Shown in pieces: positions 35,765 through 44,029 of a stretch of DNA of 64,000 bases. The notes under the pieces were generated by a model. The model was not told the origin of the DNA and searched no databases. It saw nothing but the letters and a program-made list of their open reading frames with translations. The stretch is from Rubrimonas sp036770645. Its GTDB lineage: Bacteria > Pseudomonadota > Alphaproteobacteria > Rhodobacterales > Rhodobacteraceae. Both the position numbers and the translations under genes were made by a program. Numbering within the stretch: the stretch's first letter is position 1; each line of letters begins with the position of its first letter. The DNA lies in NCBI GenBank assembly GCA_036770645.1, contig DAIPIU010000006.1:1-64000 (forward strand), given 5' to 3'.

Positions 35765-36769
35765 ATGATCGACGGAGGCGCGCTCACCGTCACGCTGTCC
35801 CGCGCGGACGGCGCCATCTCGGCCCGCATCGATGCGCCGCCGATCCTGTCGCTGTCGCGCATGCTGGTGGGGCGGCCCGCGGCCGAGGCCGCGCGCCTGG
35901 CCGCGCTGCTGTTCCCGTCGGACCCTGCGGCCGAGGAGGGCGCGGCCCGCGCCGCGTTCGGCCTGCCGCGGGCCGAAGGGGCCACGCGCAGGCTGGCCAT
36001 GGACGCGCTGCGCGAGCATGCCGTGAAGCTGTGCGTCGCCTGGCCGCGGGCGCTGGGGTCGGCGCATGATCCCGCGGCGCTGGCCGCCGCCTCGGCCATC
36101 GCCCGCGACGGCGGGGCGGCGCTGTCGGCGGCGCTGTTCGGCCGCGACGGGCCGCCGGACCGGCTGGCCGATCTCGAGACCTGGATGAAGCGCGGCGAGA
36201 CCGCCCCCGCGCGGGTGCTCGACCATGTCTGGCGGCGCTGGGACAGCCGCTGGGGCCGGGCCGAGCTGCGGCTGTGGGGGCCGGGCGACGCGCTGGGATG
36301 CGTCGACTGGGCGGCGACCGAGATCGACGGCGCGCCCGTCGAGACCGGCCTTGCCGCCTGCGTCGCCCGCACCGACCTGATGCGGGAGATCGAATCGCGC
36401 CGCGGCCGCGGCATCGCCTGGCGGCTGGCGGCCCGGATCGCCCATGCCGCGCGGCTGCTGGACCTTCTGCGCCGCGACGACGAGGACACGCCGGACTGCG
36501 CGGTGCTGGCCCCCGGCCTCGGCGTCTGCGCCGCCGCCCATGGCGCGGTGCTGGTGCAGGCCGAGGCCGACGCCGACCGCGTGCGCCGCTTCGAGCGCCT
36601 GTCGCCCACCGACTGCGCCCTGCACGAGCACGGCCTGCTGCGCCGCGTGCTGGACAGCCTGCCCACCACGCCCAAGGCCCCGCTGGCCGCCGTGGCCGCG
36701 CTGGCGCTCGAGACGGTGGACCCGGCGCTGCCCACCCGGCTGGTGATGGCCGAGGCCGCGCTCGCCTGA
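35765..36769 (+). CDS. HupK-like protein (degenerate hydrogenase large-subunit relative)
   Basis: A 334-residue protein. The stretch LSRMLVGRPAAEAARLAALLF and then ALREHAVKLCVAWPRALG resembles HupK/HoxV hydrogenase maturation proteins, which descend from the NiFe large subunit. The C-terminal part has SPTDCALHEHGLLRRVLDSLP and TVDPALPTRLV, where active hydrogenases keep DPCxxC; both cysteines are absent, so it cannot bind the NiFe centre as an enzyme would. No hydrogenase structural or hyp gene occurs in the window. The assignment rests on remembered family patterns, so it is moderate. Confidence 0.5.
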   Translation: MIDGGALTVTLSRADGAISARIDAPPILSLSRMLVGRPAAEAARLAALLFPSDPAAEEGAARAAFGLPRAEGATRRLAMDALREHAVKLCVAWPRALGSAHDPAALAAASAIARDGGAALSAALFGRDGPPDRLADLETWMKRGETAPARVLDHVWRRWDSRWGRAELRLWGPGDALGCVDWAATEIDGAPVETGLAACVARTDLMREIESRRGRGIAWRLAARIAHAARLLDLLRRDDEDTPDCAVLAPGLGVCAAAHGAVLVQAEADADRVRRFERLSPTDCALHEHGLLRRVLDSLPTTPKAPLAAVAALALETVDPALPTRLVMAEAALA

Positions 36770-36946
36770 CGCCTCGCCGCCGGCTGTCGGGGCGCGGTGC
36801 GCGGGGCGCCGCCGCGGCGCGGGACCGCGCCCGGCGGCGGGTGCGTCCCCTTTGCGGTTGCCGCGCCATGCCCGAGCGTTTACCTCGGGAACAGGCGGCC
36901 GTGGCCCGCCGCCCGGTGACCGACGCGACAGCATGACCGACGCAGG

Positions 36947-38635
36947 ATGACCGACGCCGCCGCCCCCGCGCCGCGCGCCCGCGCCGCCGCCCCCGGACCC
37001 CGGGCGCGGCGCCTGCGCCCCGGCGCGCTGACCGTCGCCGCCGCGGCGATCGGGGCCGCCATCGCCGCGCCGATCCTGGGCGTGCTCGCCTCGCTGTCCA
37101 GCCCCGGCTCCGGGGTCTGGACGCACATGGCGGCGACGGTGCTGCCGGTCTATGTCGCCAACACCCTGACGCTCGGCGTGCTGGTGGCGCTGGGGGCGGG
37201 GGGCGTCGGGGTCGGCACGGCCTGGCTGGTGACCATGTGCCGCTTTCCCGGCCGGGCGCTGTTCGACTGGGCGCTGGCGCTGCCGCTGGCCTTCCCCGCC
37301 TATGTGCTGGCCTATGCCTACACGGTGATGCTCGACCATCCCGGCCCGGTCCAGACCGGGCTGCGCGCCCTGTTCGGCTGGGGGCCGCGGGATTACTGGT
37401 TCCCCAATGTCCGCTCGGTCGAGGGCGCGGCGCTGATGTTCGTGCTGGTTCTCTACCCTTACGTCTATCTGCTTGCGCGGTCGGCCTTCCTGCACCAGTC
37501 CGCCCGCGCCTTCGACGTGGCGCGCACGCTGGGGCTGGGGCCCTGGGGCGCCTTCCTGCGCGTGGCGGCCCCGATGGCGCGGCCGGCCATCGTGACGGGC
37601 GTGGCGCTGGCGCTGATGGAGACGCTGGCCGATTTCGGCACCGTCAGCCATTTCGGGGTGCAGACCTTCGCGACCGGCATCTACCGCGCCTGGTTCGCCA
37701 TGGGCGACCGGATCGCGGCGGCGCAGCTGTCGGCCTGCCTGCTGATCTTCGTGCTGGGGCTGGTCTGGATCGAGCGCGCCCAGCGCCGCGAGGCGCGCTT
37801 CCACCCCGGCGGCTTCCACGACCTGCAGTGCTTCCGGCTGGCCGGCTGGCGGGCCTGGGCCGCCTTCGGCTTCTGCGCCCTGCCGGTGACGCTGGGCTTC
37901 CTCGCGCCGCTCGCGATGCTGCTGTGGATGAGCCTGCACAACGGCCACGACCTGTTCGGGCCGGCCTATCTGCGCTTCGCGACCAACTCGCTGCTGCTGG
38001 CCGGGGCCGGGGCGGGGCTCACGGTCGCCGTCGCGCTGCTGCTCGGCTATGCGGAGCGGCTGTCGCCGGGCCCCGCGACGCGGCTCGCCAACCGCATCGC
38101 GGGGCTGGGCTACGCGGTGCCGGGCGGCGTGATCGCGGTGGGCCTGCTGATCCCGCTGGCCGCGGTCGACAACGCCGTGGACGGGTGGATGCGCGCGAGT
38201 TTCGGCGTCTCGACCGGGCTGCTGCTGACGGGGTCCATCGCCGCGCTGGTGTTCGCCTACATGGTCCGCTTCATGGCCATCGCGCTGCAGACGGTGGAGG
38301 CGGGCTTCGCCAAGATCACGCCGTCGATGGACCATGCGGCCCGTGCGTTGGGCGAGGGGCCCGGGGGCGCTTTGCGCCGCGTGCACGCGCCGCTGCTGCG
38401 CGGGCCGCTGTTCACCGCGGCGCTGATCGTGTTCGTGGACGTGATGAAGGAACTGCCCGCGACGCTGATCATGCGGCCGTTCAACTTCGACACGCTGGCG
38501 GTGCAGGCCTACCGGCTGGCCTCGGACGAGCGCCTCGCCGAGGCCTCGACCCCGGCGCTGGCCATCGTGGCGGCGGGCCTCTTGCCCGTTCTGCTGCTCT
38601 CGGCGCAGATACGGCGCTCGCGCCCCGGCCGCTAG
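36947..38635 (+). CDS. Iron(III) ABC transporter permease (FbpB/SfuB type)
   Basis: A 562-residue protein with two ABC permease domains in tandem and about 12 transmembrane segments. The EAA loops are visible as AFDVARTLGLGPWGAFLRVAAP (shortened here to its key residues AxxLGLxPxxAF) and ARALGEGPGGALRRVHAP. The layout matches FbpB, which takes ferric iron from a periplasmic binder. Neither the binding protein nor the ATPase gene is adjacent. The GCAGG-ATG start at 36947 is the only one in frame near the conserved start. Confidence 0.9.
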   Translation: MTDAAAPAPRARAAAPGPRARRLRPGALTVAAAAIGAAIAAPILGVLASLSSPGSGVWTHMAATVLPVYVANTLTLGVLVALGAGGVGVGTAWLVTMCRFPGRALFDWALALPLAFPAYVLAYAYTVMLDHPGPVQTGLRALFGWGPRDYWFPNVRSVEGAALMFVLVLYPYVYLLARSAFLHQSARAFDVARTLGLGPWGAFLRVAAPMARPAIVTGVALALMETLADFGTVSHFGVQTFATGIYRAWFAMGDRIAAAQLSACLLIFVLGLVWIERAQRREARFHPGGFHDLQCFRLAGWRAWAAFGFCALPVTLGFLAPLAMLLWMSLHNGHDLFGPAYLRFATNSLLLAGAGAGLTVAVALLLGYAERLSPGPATRLANRIAGLGYAVPGGVIAVGLLIPLAAVDNAVDGWMRASFGVSTGLLLTGSIAALVFAYMVRFMAIALQTVEAGFAKITPSMDHAARALGEGPGGALRRVHAPLLRGPLFTAALIVFVDVMKELPATLIMRPFNFDTLAVQAYRLASDERLAEASTPALAIVAAGLLPVLLLSAQIRRSRPGR

Positions 38636-38676
38636 GGGGCCGCGCGCCCGCCCCCTTCTCCGCCCCGGAGGCTCCG

Positions 38677-39117
38677 ATGCGCCGCCATGTGCTGGTCCTG
38701 AACGGACCGAACCTGAACCTGCTGGGCCTGCGCGAACCCGAGATCTACGGCCGCGAGACGCTGGCCGATGTCGAGGCGCTGTGCCGGGCCGAGGCCGCGG
38801 CGCTGGGGCTGACCGCGGCCTTCCTGCAATCCAACGCCGAGCACGCGCTGATCGACGCCGTGCAGGACGCGCGCGCCACCGCCGACGCCGTGGTGATCAA
38901 CCCCGGCGGCTACACGCACACGTCGGTGGCGCTGCTCGATGCGCTGAACGCCTTCGCCGGCCCGGTGATCGAGGTGCATGTGAGCCAGCTGCACAGGCGC
39001 GAGGCGTTCCGGCGGCAGTCCTACGTCTCGCTGCGCGCCGATGCGGTGATCGCGGGCTGCGGCGCGCAGGGCTATCCGCTGGCGCTGCGGCGCGTCGCGA
39101 CGCTGCTGGGGGCGTGA
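38677..39117 (+). CDS. aroQ: 3-dehydroquinate dehydratase, type II
   Basis: A 146-residue shikimate-pathway enzyme that forms a dodecamer in known members. VLNGPNLNLLGLREPEIYG contains the catalytic Tyr24, INPGGYTHTSVAL the substrate loop, and EVHVSQLHRREAFRRQSY the catalytic His and Arg. CCCGGAGG lies upstream of the ATG. It starts 41 bp after the iron permease and may be read from the same promoter. A short GGCCCC/GGGGCC inverted repeat (39119-39143) after the stop may end transcription. Confidence 0.97.
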   Translation: MRRHVLVLNGPNLNLLGLREPEIYGRETLADVEALCRAEAAALGLTAAFLQSNAEHALIDAVQDARATADAVVINPGGYTHTSVALLDALNAFAGPVIEVHVSQLHRREAFRRQSYVSLRADAVIAGCGAQGYPLALRRVATLLGA

Positions 39118-39145
39118 GGGCCCCGGGCGGCGGCGGAAGGGGCCT

Positions 39146-40531
39146 TCAGGCCTCGACCCGCCCGCCCTTGCGCGCCGCGCCGCCCCTCGCCGAGGACGGC
39201 CCCTCGGCCTTGCCGGCCGGGCGCCTTTTCGCGAGACGGCGCACCAGCGGCGTGGTGGCGATCTCGTCGCCCGCGGCATAGGCCTCGTGGTTGCGCTCGA
39301 TCAGGTCGAGATCGTAGAGATAGTTGACCATCGCCCCCCAGGACTGGGCGCGGCCCCGGGCCGACAGGTCCGCCCCCGCGTTCACCCGTTCCAGCCGCGC
39401 GCCGTTGCCCAGGTGGAAGCGCGCGACCGGATCCACCGCGCCGCCCTTGGCCGCCCGCGCGTCGAGCAGATAGCGCGCGGCGATGGCGGCGGCCGGGGCG
39501 GCGGCGGCGGCATAGGCCTTGTCGGCCATGCCGCCGGGCAGCGCCTCGAGCGCCGCGACCGTCGCGCGCTCCTCGGCGTCCAGCGTCGCCGCGCCCGGGC
39601 CCAGCGCCCAGCCGCGCAGGCCGGGCACGGGCGAGAGGGTGACGAAGGTGCGCAGGGCGGGGAACTCGCGGCGCAACTCCTCGACCACCTGCTTGATCAG
39701 GAAATTCCCGAAGCTGATGCCGCGCAGCCCGCTCTGGCAGTTCGAGATGGAGTAGAACACCGCCGTCCGGGCCTTGGCCGGGTCCAGCGGCGCGCGCGTC
39801 TCGGCCAGGATCGGGGCGATGGCGCCGGGGATGTCCTCGGTCAGCGCGACTTCGACGAAGATCAGAGGATCGTCGCGCAACGCCGGGTGGAAGAAGGCGT
39901 AAAGCCGCCGGTCGGGCGCGGCGACCCGGCGGCGGAGATCGTCCCAGCCGGCGATCTCGTGCACGGCCTCGTAGCGGATGATCTTCTCCAGGATCGAGGC
40001 CGGGGTGTCCCAGTCGATGTGGCGCAGCTCGAGGAACCCGCGGTTGAACCAGGCGGCGAACAGGTGCCGGAAATCGGCGTCGAGCGGGGCCAGCGCCGGG
40101 TTCCCGGCGATGGCCTCCAGCAGGTCGTCGCGCATCGCCACCAGCGCAGCGGTGCCGCCCGGGGCGCGGTTCAGGCGGCGGATCAGCTCCTGCACGCGCG
40201 GTTCGGCCGCGAGGTGCAGCGCATGGGCCGAGGCCGGATCGTCGTCGCGGAAACGCGCATAGGCGGCGCGCACGGCGTCCGGGTCCACCCCGAAGCGGTC
40301 GAGCGCCGCGGCGAACACCTCGCGCTTGGCGGCGCGGTCGAGACGCGCGTAGCGGGCCAGGATCTCGCGGCCGATGGCCAGCCCCGTCGCCTCGCCGCGC
40401 CCCGACAGCAGCGCCTCGCACAGCGCCGCGAGGTCGGGCTCGCGCGTTTCGCCGAGCGCCCCGATGGCCCGGCCCGCATCGGCGATCCGTCCCAGCAGAT
40501 CGTTGAGGATGCCCGTCGTCGTCGCTGTCAT
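39146..40531 (-). CDS. Malonyl-CoA decarboxylase
   Basis: A 461-residue enzyme that decarboxylates malonyl-CoA to acetyl-CoA. The helical N-terminal domain (about 1-170) is followed by the acetyltransferase-like catalytic domain with RRLYAFFHPALRDDPLIFVE, VFYSISNCQSGLRGISFGNFL and TLSPVPGLRGW, all strongly conserved in MCD. The C-terminal tail is Arg/Lys/Gly-rich. Start MTATTTGIL at 40531 was preferred to an upstream frame start that lacks a conserved leader. It faces aroQ tail to tail. Confidence 0.94.
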   Translation of the reverse strand: MTATTTGILNDLLGRIADAGRAIGALGETREPDLAALCEALLSGRGEATGLAIGREILARYARLDRAAKREVFAAALDRFGVDPDAVRAAYARFRDDDPASAHALHLAAEPRVQELIRRLNRAPGGTAALVAMRDDLLEAIAGNPALAPLDADFRHLFAAWFNRGFLELRHIDWDTPASILEKIIRYEAVHEIAGWDDLRRRVAAPDRRLYAFFHPALRDDPLIFVEVALTEDIPGAIAPILAETRAPLDPAKARTAVFYSISNCQSGLRGISFGNFLIKQVVEELRREFPALRTFVTLSPVPGLRGWALGPGAATLDAEERATVAALEALPGGMADKAYAAAAAPAAAIAARYLLDARAAKGGAVDPVARFHLGNGARLERVNAGADLSARGRAQSWGAMVNYLYDLDLIERNHEAYAAGDEIATTPLVRRLAKRRPAGKAEGPSSARGGAARKGGRVEA

Positions 40532-40610
40532 GCCGCCCCCGACTCGCCCGCCCGCGCAACAAGGTTGCACGGGCAGGTTAACGCAGCGGACGGCGATGTC
40601 GCGGGTCGCA

Positions 40611-41552
40611 TCAGACCCGCAGCGGCGGCAGCGCCGCTTCGATGCGCGCCCGGTCGGGCTCGTGCATGCGCGGCAGGCGCAGCGTCGCGCCGAGCGCGTC
40701 GAGCGGCTCGTCCACGGTGAAGCCCGGGGTCTCGGTCGACACCTCGAACAGCACGCCGCCCGGAGTGCGGGCGTAGATCGCGTGGAAATAGTCGCGGTCG
40801 ATGGTCTCGGTCACCCGCAGCCCCGCCGCGACCATTCGCGCCCGCACCCGCGCCTGCGCCGCAAGGTCGGCCACAGAGAAGGCGACGTGATGCACCGTGC
40901 CCGCGCCCTGGCCACCCGGTTCCATCGCCGGATCGGCCAGCAGGTCCACCACGCCGGCCGGCGCGCCGGGCAGGGCAAGGCGCCGCAGCCGGCCCCCGAC
41001 CGCGGCGGCCTCGCCGGCTTCGGCATAGCCGAACGCGCCGGTCAGGATCGCGGCCACCGGTTCCGGATCGCGCAGCGCCAGCGTCACGCCGCGGAAGCCG
41101 CGGATCGCCGCGGCCGCGCCGATCTCGGGCGTCGTCCAGGGTGCGCGGGGGTCGTCGGTCTCGACCAGCGCGAAGGGCAGGCCGTCGGGATCCGTCCAGA
41201 CCGCGCGCGGCTCTCCGAACACCGTCTCCCGCGCGACGGCGCGCGCGCCATGGGCCGGCAGGCGCCCGGCCCAGAAGGGCAGGGCCCCGCGCGGCACGGC
41301 GAACTGCGTCAGCGCGACCTGCCCGGCCCCGGTCCGGCCCCGGCGCGCATCCGGCCACACGAAGAAGGTCATGGCGCTGCCCGGCGCGCCGCTTTCGTCG
41401 CCGTAATACAGGTGCCAGGCGGTCGGATCGTCGAAATTCACCGTGCGCTTGACGAAGCGCAGCCCCAGCGCCCCGGCGTAGAAGTCATGGTTGGCCTGCG
41501 CATCGCCGGCGATGGCCGTGACATGGTGCAGGCCCGAGATCTCGCGGGTCAT
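40611..41552 (-). CDS. Ring-cleaving dioxygenase of the glyoxalase (VOC) family
   Basis: A 313-residue protein with two VOC modules. The first begins GLHHVTAIAGDAQANHDFYAG and the second TVHHVAFSVADLAAQARVR; the paired HH, the acidic ligand in PGGVLFEVSTETPGF and the FxKRTVNFDDP motif match MhqO-type putative ring-cleaving dioxygenases. Known relatives act on hydroquinone-like or electrophilic compounds. It lies alone between malonyl-CoA decarboxylase and a lipoprotein gene. Confidence 0.88.
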   Translation of the reverse strand: MTREISGLHHVTAIAGDAQANHDFYAGALGLRFVKRTVNFDDPTAWHLYYGDESGAPGSAMTFFVWPDARRGRTGAGQVALTQFAVPRGALPFWAGRLPAHGARAVARETVFGEPRAVWTDPDGLPFALVETDDPRAPWTTPEIGAAAAIRGFRGVTLALRDPEPVAAILTGAFGYAEAGEAAAVGGRLRRLALPGAPAGVVDLLADPAMEPGGQGAGTVHHVAFSVADLAAQARVRARMVAAGLRVTETIDRDYFHAIYARTPGGVLFEVSTETPGFTVDEPLDALGATLRLPRMHEPDRARIEAALPPLRV

Positions 41553-41676
41553 GGCTGTCCTTTCTCCGGCCCGCTGGCCGGTCCGCTTCCTCCCTGCGAG
41601 GTGGGTCCCGTCCCGCTGGATGACAATACCGGTTGCGTTGGCAGACTGTTGCCCGGATCGAAACTGGCCAGCCGGG

Positions 41677-42033
41677 TCAGGGCGCGGCGGCCGCCCGCGC
41701 GCGCTGCGCCCGCGCCTGCCGGCGCAGCGCCTCGGCATCCACCACCGGACCCGCGAGCGCGGCGCGCCGGGCTTCGGCCTCGGCCGCGGCGGCGCGCAGC
41801 GTCCCGGCCGCCTGGGCGCCCTGCGCTGGGTCGGGCGCGGTCGCCAGCGCCTCGGCCCGCGTCGGCCCGTCGGCCAGCCTGGGCCAGGGCGCGGCCTCCA
41901 CGCCGGGCGATTCGAGCGCGGGATAGTCGCGGAACAGCCCGGCCGAGCCGCATCCCGCCAGCGACAGGGCCGCCGCGAGCGCGTAGAAGGGCGACGACGT
42001 GACCCTGCGAACGGGGTGGCGCGACCGGTGCAT
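41677..42033 (-). CDS. Lipoprotein of unknown function
   Basis: A 118-residue protein. The signal peptide ends in the lipobox SLAGC, so Cys28 should be lipidated. The rest is an Ala-rich, mainly helical chain with alternating Ala/Glu/Arg (AAEAEARRAALAGPVVDAEALRRQ style). It is divergent from class I phaC with 69 bp between starts. I do not recognise a domain. Confidence 0.75.
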   Translation of the reverse strand: MHRSRHPVRRVTSSPFYALAAALSLAGCGSAGLFRDYPALESPGVEAAPWPRLADGPTRAEALATAPDPAQGAQAAGTLRAAAAEAEARRAALAGPVVDAEALRRQARAQRARAAAAP

Positions 42034-42102
42034 GCCGGTCTTATAAGAGGCGACGGCGAACAACGCCACGCGGACACGACACGCCCTTGGGGAGGGGACG
42101 CC

Positions 42103-43941
42103 ATGCCGGACACGACCGCCGACCTGCCGGTCGCGAAACCGTTCGCCGAGCCGGAGGAGATCGCGGCGCTGCTGCGCGATCAGGCCGAGTTCGCCGCCAA
42201 CCTCGGCGTCATCGCCGAGAAGTCCCGGGACATCTGGGCCCGATTCGCCGCCGCCGGCGCCAACGACCGCCGGCCGATGCACGCCGATCCGCTGAACGCC
42301 ATGCCGGCCTTCGCGGAACTGGGCCAGTCGCTGATGGAGCGGCCGCAGGAGATGACCGACGCGGTCATGCGCCTGTGGCTGCAGCAGGCCGAACTGATGC
42401 GCCGCGCCACGCTGCGGATGTGGGGCCTGCAGGAGGAGCCGCTGGTCCGGCCCGCCGCCAGCGACAAGCGCTTCAAGGACGAGGACTGGTCGAAGAACGC
42501 CGTTTTCGACTGGGTCAAGCAGTCCTACCTGGTGAGCTCCGGCTGGATCATGGACGTGGTCCACAACATGGGCGACCTTGAGGACCGCGACCGCAAGAAA
42601 GTGGCATTCTACACGCGCAATTTCGTCGAGGCGATGTCGCCGGCCAATTTCGCCGCCACCAACCCCGAGGTGCTGCGCGCCACGGTCGAGCAGAAGGGCG
42701 AGAACCTGGCGCGCGGGCTGCAGCACATGCTCGAGGACCTCGAGCGCGGCAAGGGCAGCCTGCTGATCCGCCAGACCGACCTGCAGGCCTTCGAGGTCGG
42801 TCGCAACATGGCCATGACGCCGGGCGCGGTGATCTACGAGAACGAGCTGTTCCAGCTGATCCAGTACGCGCCGACCACCGAGACGGTGCATGCCGTGCCG
42901 ATCCTGATCTGCCCGCCCTGGATCAACAAGTTCTACATCCTCGACCTGAACGAGAAGAAATCGCTGGTGCGCTGGCTGGTGGCGCAGGGCTGGACGGTGT
43001 TCGTCATCGCCTGGGTGAACCCCGACGAGCGCCAGAAGGACGAGACCTGGGAAAGCTACATGCGGAAGGGCGTGCTCAACGCCCTCGGCCGGGTGCTGGA
43101 GGAGACGGGCGAGAAGAAGGCCCACATGGTCGGCTACTGCATCGGCGGCACCATGCTGGGCACCACGCTCGCCACCATGGCCGCCGCGGGCGACGACCGC
43201 GCGGCCTCGGCGACCTTCTTCACCACCCAGCTCGACTTCACCGATGCCGGCGAATTGCAGGTGTTCGTCGACGAAAAGACCCTCAAGGTTCTCGATGAGA
43301 AGATGGACGAGGGCTATCTGCCCGCCGAGAGCATGGCCAGCGCCTTCAACATGCTGCGCGCAAGCGACCTGATCTGGGGCTTCGTGATCCAGAACTACCT
43401 GCTGGGCAAGGAGCCGTTCCCCTTCGACCTGCTGTACTGGAATGCCGACAGCACCTGCATGCCGGCGCGGGTGCATCACTTCTATCTGGACAATTTCTAC
43501 AACGCCAACCGCCTCGCCAATGGCGAGCTGCGGCTGGGCGGCGAGACGCTCGACCTCGGCAAGGTGACCCTGCCGGTCTACCACATCGCCACCAAGGAGG
43601 ATCACATCGCGCCGCCCCAGTCGGTCTATCGCGGCGCGAAGCTGATCGGGTCGAAGAACGCGACCTTCATCCTCGCGGGCTCGGGCCACATCGCGGGCGT
43701 CGTGAACCCGCCCGAGCCGCCGAAATACCAGTACTGGACGCGCAAGGGCCTCGATGCGCCGACCGTCGAGGCCTGGACGAAGGACGCGGCGGAGACCGCG
43801 GGGTCGTGGTGGCCGCACTGGAGCGCGTGGCTTGCGTCGCGGTCGCGGCGCATGGTGCCTGCGCGGGCGCCGGGCGCGGTGCACGGGGTCATCGAGCCCG
43901 CGCCCGGACGCTATGTGAAGGTGCGCTTCGACCAGCGGTGA
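42103..43941 (+). CDS. phaC: Class I poly(3-hydroxyalkanoate) synthase
   Basis: A 612-residue cytoplasmic enzyme that polymerises (R)-3-hydroxybutyryl-CoA. The length and N-terminal domain (to about 200) fit class I. The nucleophile box is GYCIGGT with Cys346. Asp in ATKEDHIAPPQSVY and His in GSGHIAGVVNPP complete the triad. Core motifs PPWINKFYILDLNEKKSLVR and VIAWVNPDERQKDETWESY are diagnostic. GGGGAGGGG precedes the ATG. The depolymerase and a class III synthase are elsewhere in the window, so PHA genes are scattered. Confidence 0.96.
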   Translation: MPDTTADLPVAKPFAEPEEIAALLRDQAEFAANLGVIAEKSRDIWARFAAAGANDRRPMHADPLNAMPAFAELGQSLMERPQEMTDAVMRLWLQQAELMRRATLRMWGLQEEPLVRPAASDKRFKDEDWSKNAVFDWVKQSYLVSSGWIMDVVHNMGDLEDRDRKKVAFYTRNFVEAMSPANFAATNPEVLRATVEQKGENLARGLQHMLEDLERGKGSLLIRQTDLQAFEVGRNMAMTPGAVIYENELFQLIQYAPTTETVHAVPILICPPWINKFYILDLNEKKSLVRWLVAQGWTVFVIAWVNPDERQKDETWESYMRKGVLNALGRVLEETGEKKAHMVGYCIGGTMLGTTLATMAAAGDDRAASATFFTTQLDFTDAGELQVFVDEKTLKVLDEKMDEGYLPAESMASAFNMLRASDLIWGFVIQNYLLGKEPFPFDLLYWNADSTCMPARVHHFYLDNFYNANRLANGELRLGGETLDLGKVTLPVYHIATKEDHIAPPQSVYRGAKLIGSKNATFILAGSGHIAGVVNPPEPPKYQYWTRKGLDAPTVEAWTKDAAETAGSWWPHWSAWLASRSRRMVPARAPGAVHGVIEPAPGRYVKVRFDQR

Positions 43942-44029
43942 GGGCCTCACGGAGGCGTGCCTTGCGGCCGGGCCCGCACAACCTTAAGCAGAGTGTCAGG
44001 TTGGTCGAACGGTTTCGGGCTGCGGACGC

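Noticed and set aside
35573..38386. A 937-codon minus-strand open frame
   Set aside because: Antisense to the HupK-like and iron permease genes; composition is His/Arg/Gln-rich with no recognisable domain.
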